A stretch of 64,000 bases of DNA. Source: Natranaeroarchaeum sp042663585 (GTDB taxonomy: Archaea; Halobacteriota; Halobacteria; Halobacteriales; Natronoarchaeaceae). This document shows positions 53,541-62,805 of this stretch, piece by piece. The notes under the pieces were generated by a model, which saw only the letters and a list, made by a program, of their open reading frames with translations, was not told the origin of the DNA and made no database searches. The DNA is taken from NCBI RefSeq assembly GCF_042663585.1, contig NZ_JBHTAN010000006.1, forward strand, positions 2,666,001 to 2,730,000, given 5' to 3'. The position numbers and the translations under genes are program-made. Within the stretch, counting starts at the first letter, position 1. The number at the start of each line of letters is the position of its first letter.

Positions 53541-54251
53541 ATGATTGAATCGTCACCTCTCACGGTTAATTTGGTGCGTGCGGACGTCTCTGAGGAGGAG
53601 TATGAAAGCCTAATATCTGGTTTGAAAGATATGGAATATACCCGCGACCGTTCGTATGGGTTTTCGCTCGAATCTGTTGAGGAAAGTCTACTTTCAGGGC
53701 ATTTAGTCATCACTACACCTACGAATATTCAAGAGTTTGATGAAGAAAGCAAGACAGTAGTCAAGAAACAAATTGATCGAACAGAGCTCATACCATTTCG
53801 GATAGATTTGGCGAATGATTTTCTGGAAGTGTTTTCCAATCAAGACGATGTTTCCAAGATCAAGACACGATTGGGTGAGGCCTCCAATTGGGATATTGGG
53901 CTAACAGAATACCCTCTTGATCTATCAGCTCTGTATGAAGGTCTCATTGTACAAGATAACGAACTAAGTATTAAATCTATGAAGATAAACAATTTCTCGC
54001 CCAGTAGTGACGTGACCGGTAGCTACCATCTGAAAATGTTTGAGGGAAACAAAGCCAAAGAGCTCCTCTCTGAATATGGAAATAACGTTTCTTACCTCGG
54101 TGCGGAATTTGATAATGGCACTGAGCGGATTACAGTGGGCTTCTTCCGGAGCGGTTCAATACGACTGTACACTAATTCTGAGAAGGATGATCAGTTACTA
54201 ACGACGATTAAAACCGCAATCAATGAAACGGAGGTGATGCCAAGTGCCTGA
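53541..54251 (+). CDS. unknown protein, gene 1 of three-gene cassette
   Basis: This 236-residue protein starts at 53541 with an AT-rich box (AATTTAATTG) about 30 nt before, as in leaderless genes. I do not recognise the fold; the C-terminal half has alternating beta/loop (VTGSYHLKMFEGNKAKELL, RITVGFFRSGSIRLY). Codon use is more AT-rich than upstream genes. It overlaps gene 2 by 8 nt. Confidence 0.65.
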   Translation: MIESSPLTVNLVRADVSEEEYESLISGLKDMEYTRDRSYGFSLESVEESLLSGHLVITTPTNIQEFDEESKTVVKKQIDRTELIPFRIDLANDFLEVFSNQDDVSKIKTRLGEASNWDIGLTEYPLDLSALYEGLIVQDNELSIKSMKINNFSPSSDVTGSYHLKMFEGNKAKELLSEYGNNVSYLGAEFDNGTERITVGFFRSGSIRLYTNSEKDDQLLTTIKTAINETEVMPSA

Positions 54252-55215
54252 AAGACAGAACCGAATGGGAGATATTGCGAATGATCGACTGATTGCTCTC
54301 TTGGAAGCATTGGGTTGGAACCAGCAAGGAGACTCGGATGTAGACATCCCTTGTGAGCTTTCGGCACATCATGAGCGTGATACTGATCACGGCGTTGATG
54401 GATATATGGCATACGACGACCCGTACCGGACGAGAGAGCGAGGTGTTGTCATTGAGTCAAAGGCAAAATCGTGGGATAATACGAATGATACCTCAGTTCA
54501 GGATGGTGCTACCCAAGCTCTCGAAACACTCGAATGTATTCCGGAATCAGACGAATTTGATGAATACCTGAATAACGGGGAAGACAGGAACGTCGATCTC
54601 GCTATCTTAGGTGTATGGGTCCATGATGGCGAGTATGACGATTCTATGTTCGATGGGTATGTGAATGATCTAACTATTAAGAACAAGCGAAGGAAGCCCT
54701 TCCAGGTTCTTGTCCTTGGGAACCGTGACTTACACCGATTAGCCAGTCTTCACAATCAGTTCTCTGGATTGAAAGAAACGGAGTTTGATGGTCAGTATGA
54801 ATCTCTTGATTTCTACTACCCATCGTTACCGGATACTGTCTCAGAGAGAGGAGAACTGGTCGCTCTTGAATATATGATTTCTGATTATGTATTCGCAAAA
54901 GGCCAAAAAGTAGTGGGTGAGGGTCCAGACTCCGACTCAAAGGACGTGAACCTCGTGTTCTATTTTGACGACATCCAGCGTGAGTCTCTTGATTTCATGT
55001 TCAAGGCTCTACTCGAATATCAGATGACTGACGCCGATGAAATCTGGGTATATTTGGATACGCGAGATCAGACAGAAGATTTCCAGATTGGTAGTCTAAT
55101 CGAGAGTTTCCGTCAAAATGTCCTTCCAGAAGACGCCCCGGAGTTCCGTTTTGAAAGACTAACACAGGTAAATTATGATACCTACGTTGACGGAATGAGA
55201 GGTGAGTCGCTATGA
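54244..55215 (+). CDS. PD-(D/E)XK nuclease-like protein, gene 2 of cassette
   Basis: The 323-residue protein (GTG 54244) has GVDGY (D52) and VVIESKAKSW (E71-x-K73), a nuclease active-site layout, followed by a helix with AT QALETLECIPE. The C-terminal half is unrecognised. It overlaps gene 1 by 8 nt and gene 3 by 4 nt. Likely the DNA- or RNA-cutting part of the cassette. Confidence 0.65.
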   Translation: MPERQNRMGDIANDRLIALLEALGWNQQGDSDVDIPCELSAHHERDTDHGVDGYMAYDDPYRTRERGVVIESKAKSWDNTNDTSVQDGATQALETLECIPESDEFDEYLNNGEDRNVDLAILGVWVHDGEYDDSMFDGYVNDLTIKNKRRKPFQVLVLGNRDLHRLASLHNQFSGLKETEFDGQYESLDFYYPSLPDTVSERGELVALEYMISDYVFAKGQKVVGEGPDSDSKDVNLVFYFDDIQRESLDFMFKALLEYQMTDADEIWVYLDTRDQTEDFQIGSLIESFRQNVLPEDAPEFRFERLTQVNYDTYVDGMRGESL

Positions 55216-56489
55216 CTATGGAAGAATATCCCTCAGACACAGATTTCCGAGTGTTTGTCGAAGAAAAGTTCGGTCGAGATCAGACACAGGATTTCCTCCG
55301 ATCTAACAAGAATTTCCTCGTTCACGCTAATACCACTGAAGATATTGCAAATATCACTCGGAGAATCCTATTCGGATACGATGAGGCGGAGCATTTGAAA
55401 AAAGGATTGCTCGAACAGGAGCAAGAAGAAAAAGCAACGGCATTCACCTTCAAAACAGAAGACGGGTTGGAGGACTTAGAACACGAATTAAGCCGTGCCA
55501 GCTCTAACGAGAATGTATTTAATGACAATAAGAACATAAAAATATCAGATGTTTCTCAAACGGACGGTGGATTTGAAGTCGACCTCGAATATGTCTACTG
55601 GCGACAGGCTCGGCGGAATCTTATGGATTCTCAAGACAAGAAGACCTCTATTTCTGTGGAAGAAACCGGCGAAGAAGATGTCGTGAAGGTGACTCAGGAC
55701 TACAGAAAATACGATGAACTTGGAGCTGTTCAGGATTTCTTCGATGGTTGGAACCGGTATCGAATGGAAAACGGGGATGATCCTCTGGAAAAGGGAGAAA
55801 TAGTCTTAGAGCGGCTTCGAATTGAGGATCGTGTTGACTTCTTCGATGATATTCTCAGTGAAAACCCAGGTAACTGGCGTTTTGATCAAGCGATAAAACT
55901 GGGTTTGCGCCAAGGAGATGCACCTGACGAGATGTTCGAGGAAACCGATGATGATGTCGAGGAGCGACTTGACGAGGAACTCCGTGGGATTACAGACGCG
56001 GTACTAACGGGTGAAGGTCTCCGAGGAAATGACTTTGTACAGCAATGTATCAGTAACGGCTATTACTTCAAATCCGGGATACTGAGGTTTGTGAATACAG
56101 ATGTCGCTGAACAAGTCGAGATTGCCATCGAGTTCAAACAAGAACCGAGGAGTTCATTTGACATTTCTATCGAACAAGAGTACGAAACAGTCGACGAAGG
56201 TGAAAGAGAGCCAACCACGTTTGAAGAAGCCCGGCGGAAAGAAATCAGAAATACGTTCCGTGATCTGATTATTGAGCTGTATGGGGAAAAAGTGGACTTG
56301 CCCGACCTCATCGAAGAACGGAATACTCCACAGGAGCTGACTGAGCTTCCAGGAATCGGCGATACGGTTGCCGAGAATCTTCGAGAGGCGGGCTATGATT
56401 CAGTTGAGGAGGTATTTAATGCTGAGATGAACCAACTCATGGAGGTTCCACGGATTGGTGAATCAAAAGCTGAAGAACTGACCCAATAG
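55212..56489 (+). CDS. HhH-tailed unknown protein, gene 3 of cassette
   Basis: This 425-residue protein ends with two helix-hairpin-helix motifs (LTELPGIGDTVAENLREAG, MEVPRIGESKAEELT), which bind DNA backbones. The first 350 residues are unlike anything I know. Its ATG overlaps the stop of gene 2. Perhaps it recognises a DNA structure and recruits the nuclease. Confidence 0.65.
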   Translation: MTMEEYPSDTDFRVFVEEKFGRDQTQDFLRSNKNFLVHANTTEDIANITRRILFGYDEAEHLKKGLLEQEQEEKATAFTFKTEDGLEDLEHELSRASSNENVFNDNKNIKISDVSQTDGGFEVDLEYVYWRQARRNLMDSQDKKTSISVEETGEEDVVKVTQDYRKYDELGAVQDFFDGWNRYRMENGDDPLEKGEIVLERLRIEDRVDFFDDILSENPGNWRFDQAIKLGLRQGDAPDEMFEETDDDVEERLDEELRGITDAVLTGEGLRGNDFVQQCISNGYYFKSGILRFVNTDVAEQVEIAIEFKQEPRSSFDISIEQEYETVDEGEREPTTFEEARRKEIRNTFRDLIIELYGEKVDLPDLIEERNTPQELTELPGIGDTVAENLREAGYDSVEEVFNAEMNQLMEVPRIGESKAEELTQ

Positions 56490-56596
56490 GTCGCATAACA
56501 ATTTCGTGTACGTACATAGGGGCTTGTGTATATGTACATACAGAAAACCGGGTCACAGTAGATATTTAGCGGGTGAGTGGGTAGCGGAACTCCTGA

Positions 56597-57130
56597 ATGT
56601 CTACGTCTGTAGAAATACCGCCTCGGCTGGTCAGAACGGTGTATCGGAAGGCCAGTGAGCGGAACCAGTCATTTGAGGAACGAGAGGACTGGGACAACAG
56701 TGTCAGAACGTGGGGTGTAGACCCGGAAGACCGGCATGCAATTGGACTCTTGGGTGAGATGGCGTTCGCTATTTACGCTGATCTGGAAATCGATACGGAA
56801 CTTGTACCATGGTCAGATGGAGGCGTTGATTTCGAGGTTTCTATCGATGGCATTGAGCGGACGGTTGACGTGAAAACCAGTCGAAAAGAGCCGTATGCCT
56901 TACCGGTGAAGGAGTGGCGTGTTGATTCGGAGTATTATGTTCTCGCCCACTTGGAGGGTGCGTTGGAAGCTCCGTTAGAAGATGTCACGGTAAATCTCGT
57001 AGGGACGGCAACGAAAGAGATGGTACTTGATGCGGATCGGAAGAAGTCGAACTTTGACCACTACAATCACGAAGTACCGGTTTCATCGTTGAATCCGATC
57101 CCGGACAGCCAATCTATTGTTGGTGAGTAG
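56597..57130 (+). CDS. small PD-(D/E)XK nuclease
   Basis: The 177-residue protein shows LGEMAFA (E54), GGVDFEV (D78) and TVDVKTSRKEP (D91-x-K93), the RecB/PD-(D/E)XK site, filling the whole domain. Such single-domain nucleases are common in viruses and mobile elements. It has its own promoter region, with a 107-nt gap from the cassette, so it may not be part of it. Confidence 0.75.
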   Translation: MSTSVEIPPRLVRTVYRKASERNQSFEEREDWDNSVRTWGVDPEDRHAIGLLGEMAFAIYADLEIDTELVPWSDGGVDFEVSIDGIERTVDVKTSRKEPYALPVKEWRVDSEYYVLAHLEGALEAPLEDVTVNLVGTATKEMVLDADRKKSNFDHYNHEVPVSSLNPIPDSQSIVGE

Positions 57131-57195
57131 TGGCGTGTTATCTTTCTCAACGCGTTGTACTATGGAACTCAAATTTTCGCACGACCCGGAAATCA

Positions 57196-57765
57196 CTAAA
57201 TAGATAGAATTGAGACAAAGACCCCCAACGCGATCCAGACGACTCCACTGTAGGTATATGCCCTATGGAGACCATCATCAAACAGTCGGGCCATTACCAG
57301 CTTTTTAACAGCTCCACTTCGAGTATTCGGGGTCCCGACCTTCCCATTGTTTTTGATCTCAATCTGGTATCCTGTACTCGTGGAGGACACTCTTTCTAAT
57401 TCACCATCGATCTCTCCGTAAGCTAATTCATGACAGTATCGAAAACCCTCCAAGACAGCGCTATCGCGGGTAACTGACCCTCCATCAAACCATTCTCGCG
57501 CACTATCTATTTGTTGAGCTTCTGGCACAAGGCGCTGTAGATAATCACGAGGGAAACCTTTCGGCATATTCGGGGTCACTAAGAGCATAGCCCCGATACC
57601 GTTCATAATCGCCCCGGCTATTGTGAGAAGGGATGAGATGTCTGTGTTCGTGACCGAGCTAATGATGAAAGCGATAAAGCTGAACAATGCTATCAAGATA
57701 GGAATGAGAACAGTCCGTGTTGGGACTGATAAATTCACATCGCGGGATGGTGCTGTTCCTCCCAT
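57196..57765 (-). CDS. membrane protein of unknown function
   Basis: The 189-residue protein has hydrophobic helices at about 17-40 and 43-66 and one at the C-terminus (about 170-187) around a soluble middle. Unrecognised. It lies next to attR in opposite orientation. Membrane-bound effectors are common in defence loci; that role is inference only. Confidence 0.6.
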   Translation of the reverse strand: MGGTAPSRDVNLSVPTRTVLIPILIALFSFIAFIISSVTNTDISSLLTIAGAIMNGIGAMLLVTPNMPKGFPRDYLQRLVPEAQQIDSAREWFDGGSVTRDSAVLEGFRYCHELAYGEIDGELERVSSTSTGYQIEIKNNGKVGTPNTRSGAVKKLVMARLFDDGLHRAYTYSGVVWIALGVFVSILSI

Positions 57766-58076
57766 TATTGCTCAAATTTCAGCCATTCATTATAAGTACG
57801 TGTGTTAGAAGTAGGACGAACAGTTCCCGTTGACACAATTCGGATTTTCGCACCGCCCTAAGAAATGATCAAGAGAGCGGTCCGGTGCCATCAATCCCAG
57901 TGGCCAGGGGTGGTTCTGTAGATTGTCTTCCGGAACGTGCTCCTGTGGCTCCCGAGAATGTATCATCGCTTATTTATAGGCTCGTGTAGTGATTTCGGGA
58001 TGAGAAGGACCGGAAACGGTCGAGAACCAGCAATAGTAGCCTTGAAGCGTCCGATTTGGTCCGGTATCGGCCAGGA
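57766..58076. other. gene-free stretch before attR
   Basis: No credible gene or repeat is seen in these 311 bases. The short frame at 57937-58128 runs into attR and the tRNA copy and is not real. Confidence 0.55.
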
Positions 58077-58121
58077 CCTTGGTAAGGACGAGAGCCCGGG
58101 TTCAAATCCCGGCCTAGGCTT
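58077..58121 (+). repeat. attR (copy of tRNA-Thr 3' half)
   Basis: The 45 bases are identical to 32847-32891. It lacks the 5' half of a tRNA, so it is not a tRNA gene. It closes the element. Confidence 0.92.
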
Positions 58122-58582
58122 TCTGTGATGACCGTAGCTACGTAGCGAAGGCTGTATCCGAAATCCGAATCACGCGAGTCCCCCCAACTCGCAATCCGGT
58201 TCAGATCCCGCCCCGACTTTTCGACGACGTCGCCGTCCACCCCTGAGTCCCCCCCGAAGCAATCTGTCGATCCAGCGGTCTTGCGCGAGACGCGAAAGTC
58301 ACACTCCCGGCCCGAGAGTGTGAGAGCGCAGAACCCAGTGAGCAGGTCTGACACTGTCTAGATCCCCCTCGAATCGTTCAGAGACCGGTTTCGGGGTGCC
58401 AAATGACGGTAATTGCATCGTTCTCAATATATCGTATTGGTATCCGTTCATATATAGTATATTTTCCTCCCCGATTGCGTCGAACATATTTCTGCTAGGT
58501 GTACGATTCGTTACTGGACATTGAACAGGCGAGTACGGCCCCGTAACTTATAACACCATCAATACTGTTCCCCCGTTACAGT
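58122..58582. other. gene-free stretch after attR
   Basis: No convincing gene. Short frames on both strands have no family look or start signals. Promoter elements of the next gene lie at its end. Confidence 0.5.
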
Positions 58583-59176
58583 ATGGTGAATCCAGACAAA
58601 TATACTGACCTGCTGCTGGAGGGCGCGGAGTACGAACTCATCCGCGCGAAACACGGCCTCTTTGCGCACTGGTCGATCGCACAGAAGATCCGTGGCTGTG
58701 GCTATCTGCTGTTCGCCGCGTCGGCGACGCTGCCGCTGATGATGTCTCTCCCGGAGTCGGTGACGACTGTCTACTTCGGGTCGGGCCCACTGCTCTCTGA
58801 GGTTGCTTTCTCGGCACTCCTGTTGTTCAGCGTGGCCTGTCTCGTCGTCGCAGCGGGTGGACTTGGGGTGATCTCGGCGTACCGCTCCTCACTCGACGAT
58901 ATCTCCGAGAGTCAGGCGTGGTCGCTCGTGGGGTTCGAGGACATCTTCTCCGGCGTCGCATTCATTACTGGACTGCTCGGCGTCTCTGCGACGCTCGCCC
59001 TCGCGGCAATCGGCCACGGTGGCATCGAAACGATCGATAGCCTCGCGGCCTCCGGCGTCTACCCGTATCACGACCGGTTCTTTCTCAGCGTAAAAATGCT
59101 CACTGCCGGCGGGTTCGCCTTCTGCAGCGGCGCCAACATCTTCGTCGTCGGGAACTTCCTCGAACGACTGGAGTAA
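58583..59176 (+). CDS. four-helix membrane protein, unknown function
   Basis: The 197-residue protein has hydrophobic segments at about 38-58, 72-98, 120-140 and 170-190, with a cytosolic acidic end. No family recognised. It runs in the same direction as the methyltransferase after it. Confidence 0.65.
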   Translation: MVNPDKYTDLLLEGAEYELIRAKHGLFAHWSIAQKIRGCGYLLFAASATLPLMMSLPESVTTVYFGSGPLLSEVAFSALLLFSVACLVVAAGGLGVISAYRSSLDDISESQAWSLVGFEDIFSGVAFITGLLGVSATLALAAIGHGGIETIDSLAASGVYPYHDRFFLSVKMLTAGGFAFCSGANIFVVGNFLERLE

Positions 59177-59317
59177 GTGCTCGAGGCGCTCGCCGAAGGC
59201 GAAAGCGGTATATCGGTTCGGTCGAGCGTACACGCATACGATGACCCGACCACCGCCCTGGAACGCCCGCAGGTTCCCGGGACTCACCAGTTTCGGTCGG
59301 TCCGTCTCACGACACTT

Positions 59318-60190
59318 ATGACACGAACGTACTCACAGGAGCGGTATCTGGGCGCGAAACGGACAGTCGACGATCGCTCGCTCGACCGGCACGTCCTCGA
59401 CGAACTCGAACCCGTACTCGCCGGGTCGACCGAAATCGTGGAGATCGGGGCCGGGATCGGAACGATGCTCCAGCGATTGCTTGACTGGAATCTTCTGCCG
59501 GACCGGGTGACCTACACGCTGGTCGACGTCGATGCCGACTCGATCGACGCCGCACGCGAGCGCATCCCCTCCTGGGCGTCGGCGGAGGAATACACTGTCA
59601 CCGAGGACGATGCGATCACGCTGGCCCGCGGTGAGCAAGAGGTCACAGTCGAGACGGCCGTGACCGACGCCAGGACGTATCTCGCCACCGCGACGCCCGA
59701 TCTGGTCATCGGCGCCGCCTTCCTCGATCTGCTGGAGTCGGCGGAGATAGACGAACTGTTCGAGCGGCTTCCCGATGGCTGTCACTGTTACTTCCCGATC
59801 ACGTTCGACGGCGGGACGACGTTTCAGCCGCCGGTCTTTCCGGCGTTCGACGAGCACGTCGTCGAGCGCTACCACGAGGACATGCGCCGACGGGAGAACC
59901 CGGGCGACCCACACGCTGGCCGACATCTGCTCTCCCGGGTGACGACGGATCACCGACTGCTCGCGGCGGGCGCGTCGGACTGGGTCGTCGCCCCCGAGGA
60001 CGGCGACTACACGGCCGATGAAGGCTACTTCTTACATCATATCGTCGACACGGTGGCGTCGGCGCTCGCAGACGATTCGGCCGTCGACGGCGACCGTCTG
60101 GAGCGCTGGACTGACCGCCGACACGAGCAGATCGCACGCGGCGACCTCGTCTACGTTGCCCACCAACTCGACGTGCTACTGACCGTCTGA
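59318..60190 (+). CDS. SAM-dependent methyltransferase
   Basis: The ATG at 59318 gives 290 aa with motif I IVEIGAGIGTML, VDVDADSIDAAR and the motif-IV-like LVIGAAFLDLLE: a Rossmann class I methyltransferase. The substrate is unknown. It overlaps the 3' end of the convergent glycosyltransferase gene by about 15 nt. Confidence 0.8.
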   Translation: MTRTYSQERYLGAKRTVDDRSLDRHVLDELEPVLAGSTEIVEIGAGIGTMLQRLLDWNLLPDRVTYTLVDVDADSIDAARERIPSWASAEEYTVTEDDAITLARGEQEVTVETAVTDARTYLATATPDLVIGAAFLDLLESAEIDELFERLPDGCHCYFPITFDGGTTFQPPVFPAFDEHVVERYHEDMRRRENPGDPHAGRHLLSRVTTDHRLLAAGASDWVVAPEDGDYTADEGYFLHHIVDTVASALADDSAVDGDRLERWTDRRHEQIARGDLVYVAHQLDVLLTV

Positions 60191-61255
60191 GAGCGACTGG
60201 AGGAACGCCCGTATCTCGGCCATCGTCTCGTCCCACGTTGGATGCTGTTCCGCCGTGAGGAGAGCGCCTTCGCCGAGGCGTGCTAGCCGCTCGCGGTCGT
60301 CGTCGAGGGCGGTGAGAATCGCGGCGATTCCCGCGTCGTGGCCCGGATCGACGACGAAGCCGTTGTGCTCGTGCTCGACGAACTCGCTCGCTCCGCCGAC
60401 ACTGCTGGCAATCGGGACCACGCCGTACTCCATCGCCTCCAGATACACCATCCCGAACGCCTCGTAGCGCGAGGGGACACAACAGACGTGACTCCGTTCG
60501 AGAACGCCTTCGAGTGCGTCCGTATCGACTTCGCCGGTGAACTCGACGCAATCCTCGACCCCTCGTTGCTCGGCCGCCCTCACGACGGAGTCGGCGTAGT
60601 CGGGGGTCGACTCGTGGCTTCCGACGACGGTTAGCTCCCAGTCTCTCTCCGGTCGTCCCCGTGCCACCGCCGCTACCAGCGTCTCCGGATCCTTCCGCGG
60701 CACGACGTTTCCGACGTAGACGATGCGAAGTGGCTCCGCTTTTGCCCGGTCGGTGACCTGCGTCGGCGAGAGCGCGCGCCCGTCCGTCCGGCCGCCCGGG
60801 CGAGCGACGAGACTCGGCTTACCGGCGAGTGACGGGGCTAGCTCGCTGGCGTGAGTCCGGATGAACGCGCTCGTGCTGATCGCCGCATCGACCGAACCGA
60901 GAAACCGCCGCTCGAACGGTCGGTACAGCGATGCGAACTGCCCAGTGGGGTCGTCGGACTGAAGATGGTGGACGAGCGCGACGGTCGATCCCGGTTCCGA
61001 GAGATGGCGGTTCTGCCGCCACAGCGAGGGGTGACAGAGACCGTCCTGAACGAGGACGTCGACGGGGCGGTCCAGTTTCGAGCGGATCGACGGGGCAATA
61101 CCGTCGAGGACCCCCCGGTGATAGGAGCGCCAGGGGAGCGATATCACGTCGACGGTGTCGCCCTGTTCCCGGAGATACGAGACGAGTTGGCGGTCGTAGC
61201 GGAACCCACCGGAGGTCGCGTCCAGGTCGCCGTAGATGACGAGACCGACGTGCAT
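60176..61255 (-). CDS. GT4-family glycosyltransferase
   Basis: From ATG 61255 (MHVGLVIYGDLD) the protein is 359 aa with the GT-B fold: N-terminal VALVHHL, YVGNVVPRKDPETLV, C-terminal CVPSRYEAFGMVYLEAMEYG and a GGASEFVEH motif. The EAFGxxYLEAM nucleotide-sugar motif is clear. A GTG at 61285, abutting the previous stop, is an alternative. Likely modifies a lipid or other acceptor in this cluster. Confidence 0.85.
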   Translation of the reverse strand: MHVGLVIYGDLDATSGGFRYDRQLVSYLREQGDTVDVISLPWRSYHRGVLDGIAPSIRSKLDRPVDVLVQDGLCHPSLWRQNRHLSEPGSTVALVHHLQSDDPTGQFASLYRPFERRFLGSVDAAISTSAFIRTHASELAPSLAGKPSLVARPGGRTDGRALSPTQVTDRAKAEPLRIVYVGNVVPRKDPETLVAAVARGRPERDWELTVVGSHESTPDYADSVVRAAEQRGVEDCVEFTGEVDTDALEGVLERSHVCCVPSRYEAFGMVYLEAMEYGVVPIASSVGGASEFVEHEHNGFVVDPGHDAGIAAILTALDDDRERLARLGEGALLTAEQHPTWDETMAEIRAFLQSLSDGQ

Positions 61256-61285
61256 CGGTGCGGACTGCGTGCTGGCTCCCGCCAC

Positions 61286-61663
61286 TCAGAGCGTCCGTTC
61301 GTGGGTGACGGTCGCGACGTCGTCCTCCTGCAGTGCCACCGTGAGTCGCGTTGCTGTCTCTGGCTGCAGTCGTTCGAGTAGTCGGTCTCCGAAGATCCGT
61401 GCGAAACGCTCCGCGCTGGGGTTCTGTCCCTCGAACGCTGGCAGGTCGTTGAGCGTCTCGTCGCGGAACTCCGCGACCGTCGCCTCCAGGCTGTCGATGA
61501 CTGCATCGATGTCGACGAGATAACCGTACTTGCCGAGTTCCGGTCCCTCGAAACTGACCTCGACGGTGAAATGATGGGAGTGTAGCGTGCCCTCGGGGCC
61601 TGGATCGGGGACTGTCAGCCAGTGCTGTGCGACGAACGAGTGCGAGACCGAAACGGCGTACAT
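61286..61663 (-). CDS. PTPS/QueD-like protein lacking cysteine
   Basis: The 125-residue protein has the tetrahydropterin synthase fold with zinc ligands (HSFVAQH and HSHHF) and the Glu-rich ending. It contains no cysteine at all, so it lacks the catalytic Cys of PTPS and QueD. It may carry out a related reaction or not act on pterins. Confidence 0.75.
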   Translation of the reverse strand: MYAVSVSHSFVAQHWLTVPDPGPEGTLHSHHFTVEVSFEGPELGKYGYLVDIDAVIDSLEATVAEFRDETLNDLPAFEGQNPSAERFARIFGDRLLERLQPETATRLTVALQEDDVATVTHERTL

Positions 61664-61705
61664 ACCCTCACTTTGACCGCGAAGGCTTAAACCCGGCCCC
61701 GATGG

Positions 61706-62473
61706 TCAGTCCGATCCCGGAAGTCGCCCCGAGACGACCAGCCAGTCCCGCGTGAAGTTGAACAGGAACGGTGCCAGTACGAGCCATGCAAGCAGTCTGG
61801 AGATGGACCCTCCGGGCGTCGGTAGCAACGCCAGCCAGATGGTCAGCATTGCAGCACCGCCAAGCCCGCGTCGGAGATTGCTCTGATCGAGGTCGTATAC
61901 CTCGCGTCCGCGCTGTTGTCGATAGTGAATCCCCCCGACGAACGCGTAGCGAGCGATGCCGACCACCGCGAACACTACCGGTACCACGTCGTACCGAACC
62001 GCGAGTACCGACCCGACGAGGACCGTGAGCGCGTCGATTTCGACGTCGAGGCGCTCCCCACGTTTGGATTCACAGTCGAGTCGTCGGGCGATTGCCCCGT
62101 CGAGGGCATCCACCGCGGCGGCGACTGCGAACAGGAGGCCAGGTAGCCACACCGCCCTGCCGTCCGGCGATGGGGCTAGCAGAAACCCCGCAAGCATGAC
62201 CAGTGCGCCACCCCGCCCGACCGTCACCCACGTCGCGAGCGTGATCGGTTCCGGCCCGACTTCGCGCCGGGCAAGCCGAAACGCCCGCCGCGTCGTCGCC
62301 AGCACGACGACTAGCCCTCCGACTACCCCGACGACATACGATCCGGTCGGGCCCGCCTCCCAGAGGAGATGGAGGCTACCAAGTCCGGCCAGCACGAGCA
62401 CGGCGGTGACGACTCCGGTGACCGACCAGTGGTGCCGACGCCTGTCTACGCCCTCCCGGAGATCAGCCCTCAC
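61706..62473 (-). CDS. CDP-alcohol phosphatidyltransferase
   Basis: The membrane protein (255 aa from GTG 62473) has the complete CDP-alcohol transferase motif DG-x2-AR-x8-G-x3-D-x3-D in DALDGAIARR...GERLDVEIDA and about six hydrophobic helices. It joins a CDP-activated lipid to an alcohol such as myo-inositol or glycerol phosphate. Which one is not known. It overlaps the next gene by 4 nt. Confidence 0.85.
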   Translation of the reverse strand: MRADLREGVDRRRHHWSVTGVVTAVLVLAGLGSLHLLWEAGPTGSYVVGVVGGLVVVLATTRRAFRLARREVGPEPITLATWVTVGRGGALVMLAGFLLAPSPDGRAVWLPGLLFAVAAAVDALDGAIARRLDCESKRGERLDVEIDALTVLVGSVLAVRYDVVPVVFAVVGIARYAFVGGIHYRQQRGREVYDLDQSNLRRGLGGAAMLTIWLALLPTPGGSISRLLAWLVLAPFLFNFTRDWLVVSGRLPGSD

Positions 62474-62805
62474 GTCGGATCTCTCCGGTCGATGTCGCCG
62501 AGGTCCGGATGCTCGCGGTGTACCTCGTCGACGGCGTCCCGTGCCTGCTCTCGCACTCGATCACGGACCTCCTGGCACCGCCGGTGCCGACGATGGATCA
62601 GTACGGGCACCGATTCGACGTCGACGACTGCGAACGGGTTCGCGTCGGTGTAGCCATCCGGTCTGACGCGTCGCCGAAGTCGGTGGGCACGACGCAGTAT
62701 CGAGACGGGAATCCGCCGTGCCAGCGGCTTCGTGATGCGGTTTCGGAACCCTACCACCAGTTGCCCGCGGAGTCGCGTTCGACGGGTGATCGGCTCCTGA
62801 CTCAC
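62470..62805 (-). CDS. small basic protein of unknown function
   Basis: This 111-residue protein overlaps its neighbours by 4 nt on each side (GTGA and GTGA), which supports a real gene. It is Arg-rich with an acidic end and no recognised motif. High GC leaves competing frames on the plus strand, but they lack this overlap pattern. Confidence 0.5.
   Translation of the reverse strand: MSQEPITRRTRLRGQLVVGFRNRITKPLARRIPVSILRRAHRLRRRVRPDGYTDANPFAVVDVESVPVLIHRRHRRCQEVRDRVREQARDAVDEVHREHPDLGDIDRRDPT

Larger units (their letters stand above)
32847..58121. mobile_element. 25.2-kb integrative element in tRNA-Thr
   Basis: The element is bounded by 45-bp direct repeats of the tRNA-Thr 3' half (32847-32891 and 58077-58121). 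It has an integrase at one end. Its genes are more AT-rich and different in codon use, especially 53541-56489, from flanking DNA. It carries primase-helicase, plasmid- or virus-like small genes, nucleases and a defence block; it has no visible structural virus or conjugation genes. Confidence 0.92.

Noticed and set aside
45039..56489. Complete DISARM or BREX system
   Set aside because: No drmA, drmB, brxC, pglZ or similar genes are seen; only a methyltransferase and a helicase with PLD domain.
58077..58121. Second tRNA-Thr gene
   Set aside because: Only the 3' half is present; there is no 5' acceptor or D arm, so it is the attR copy.
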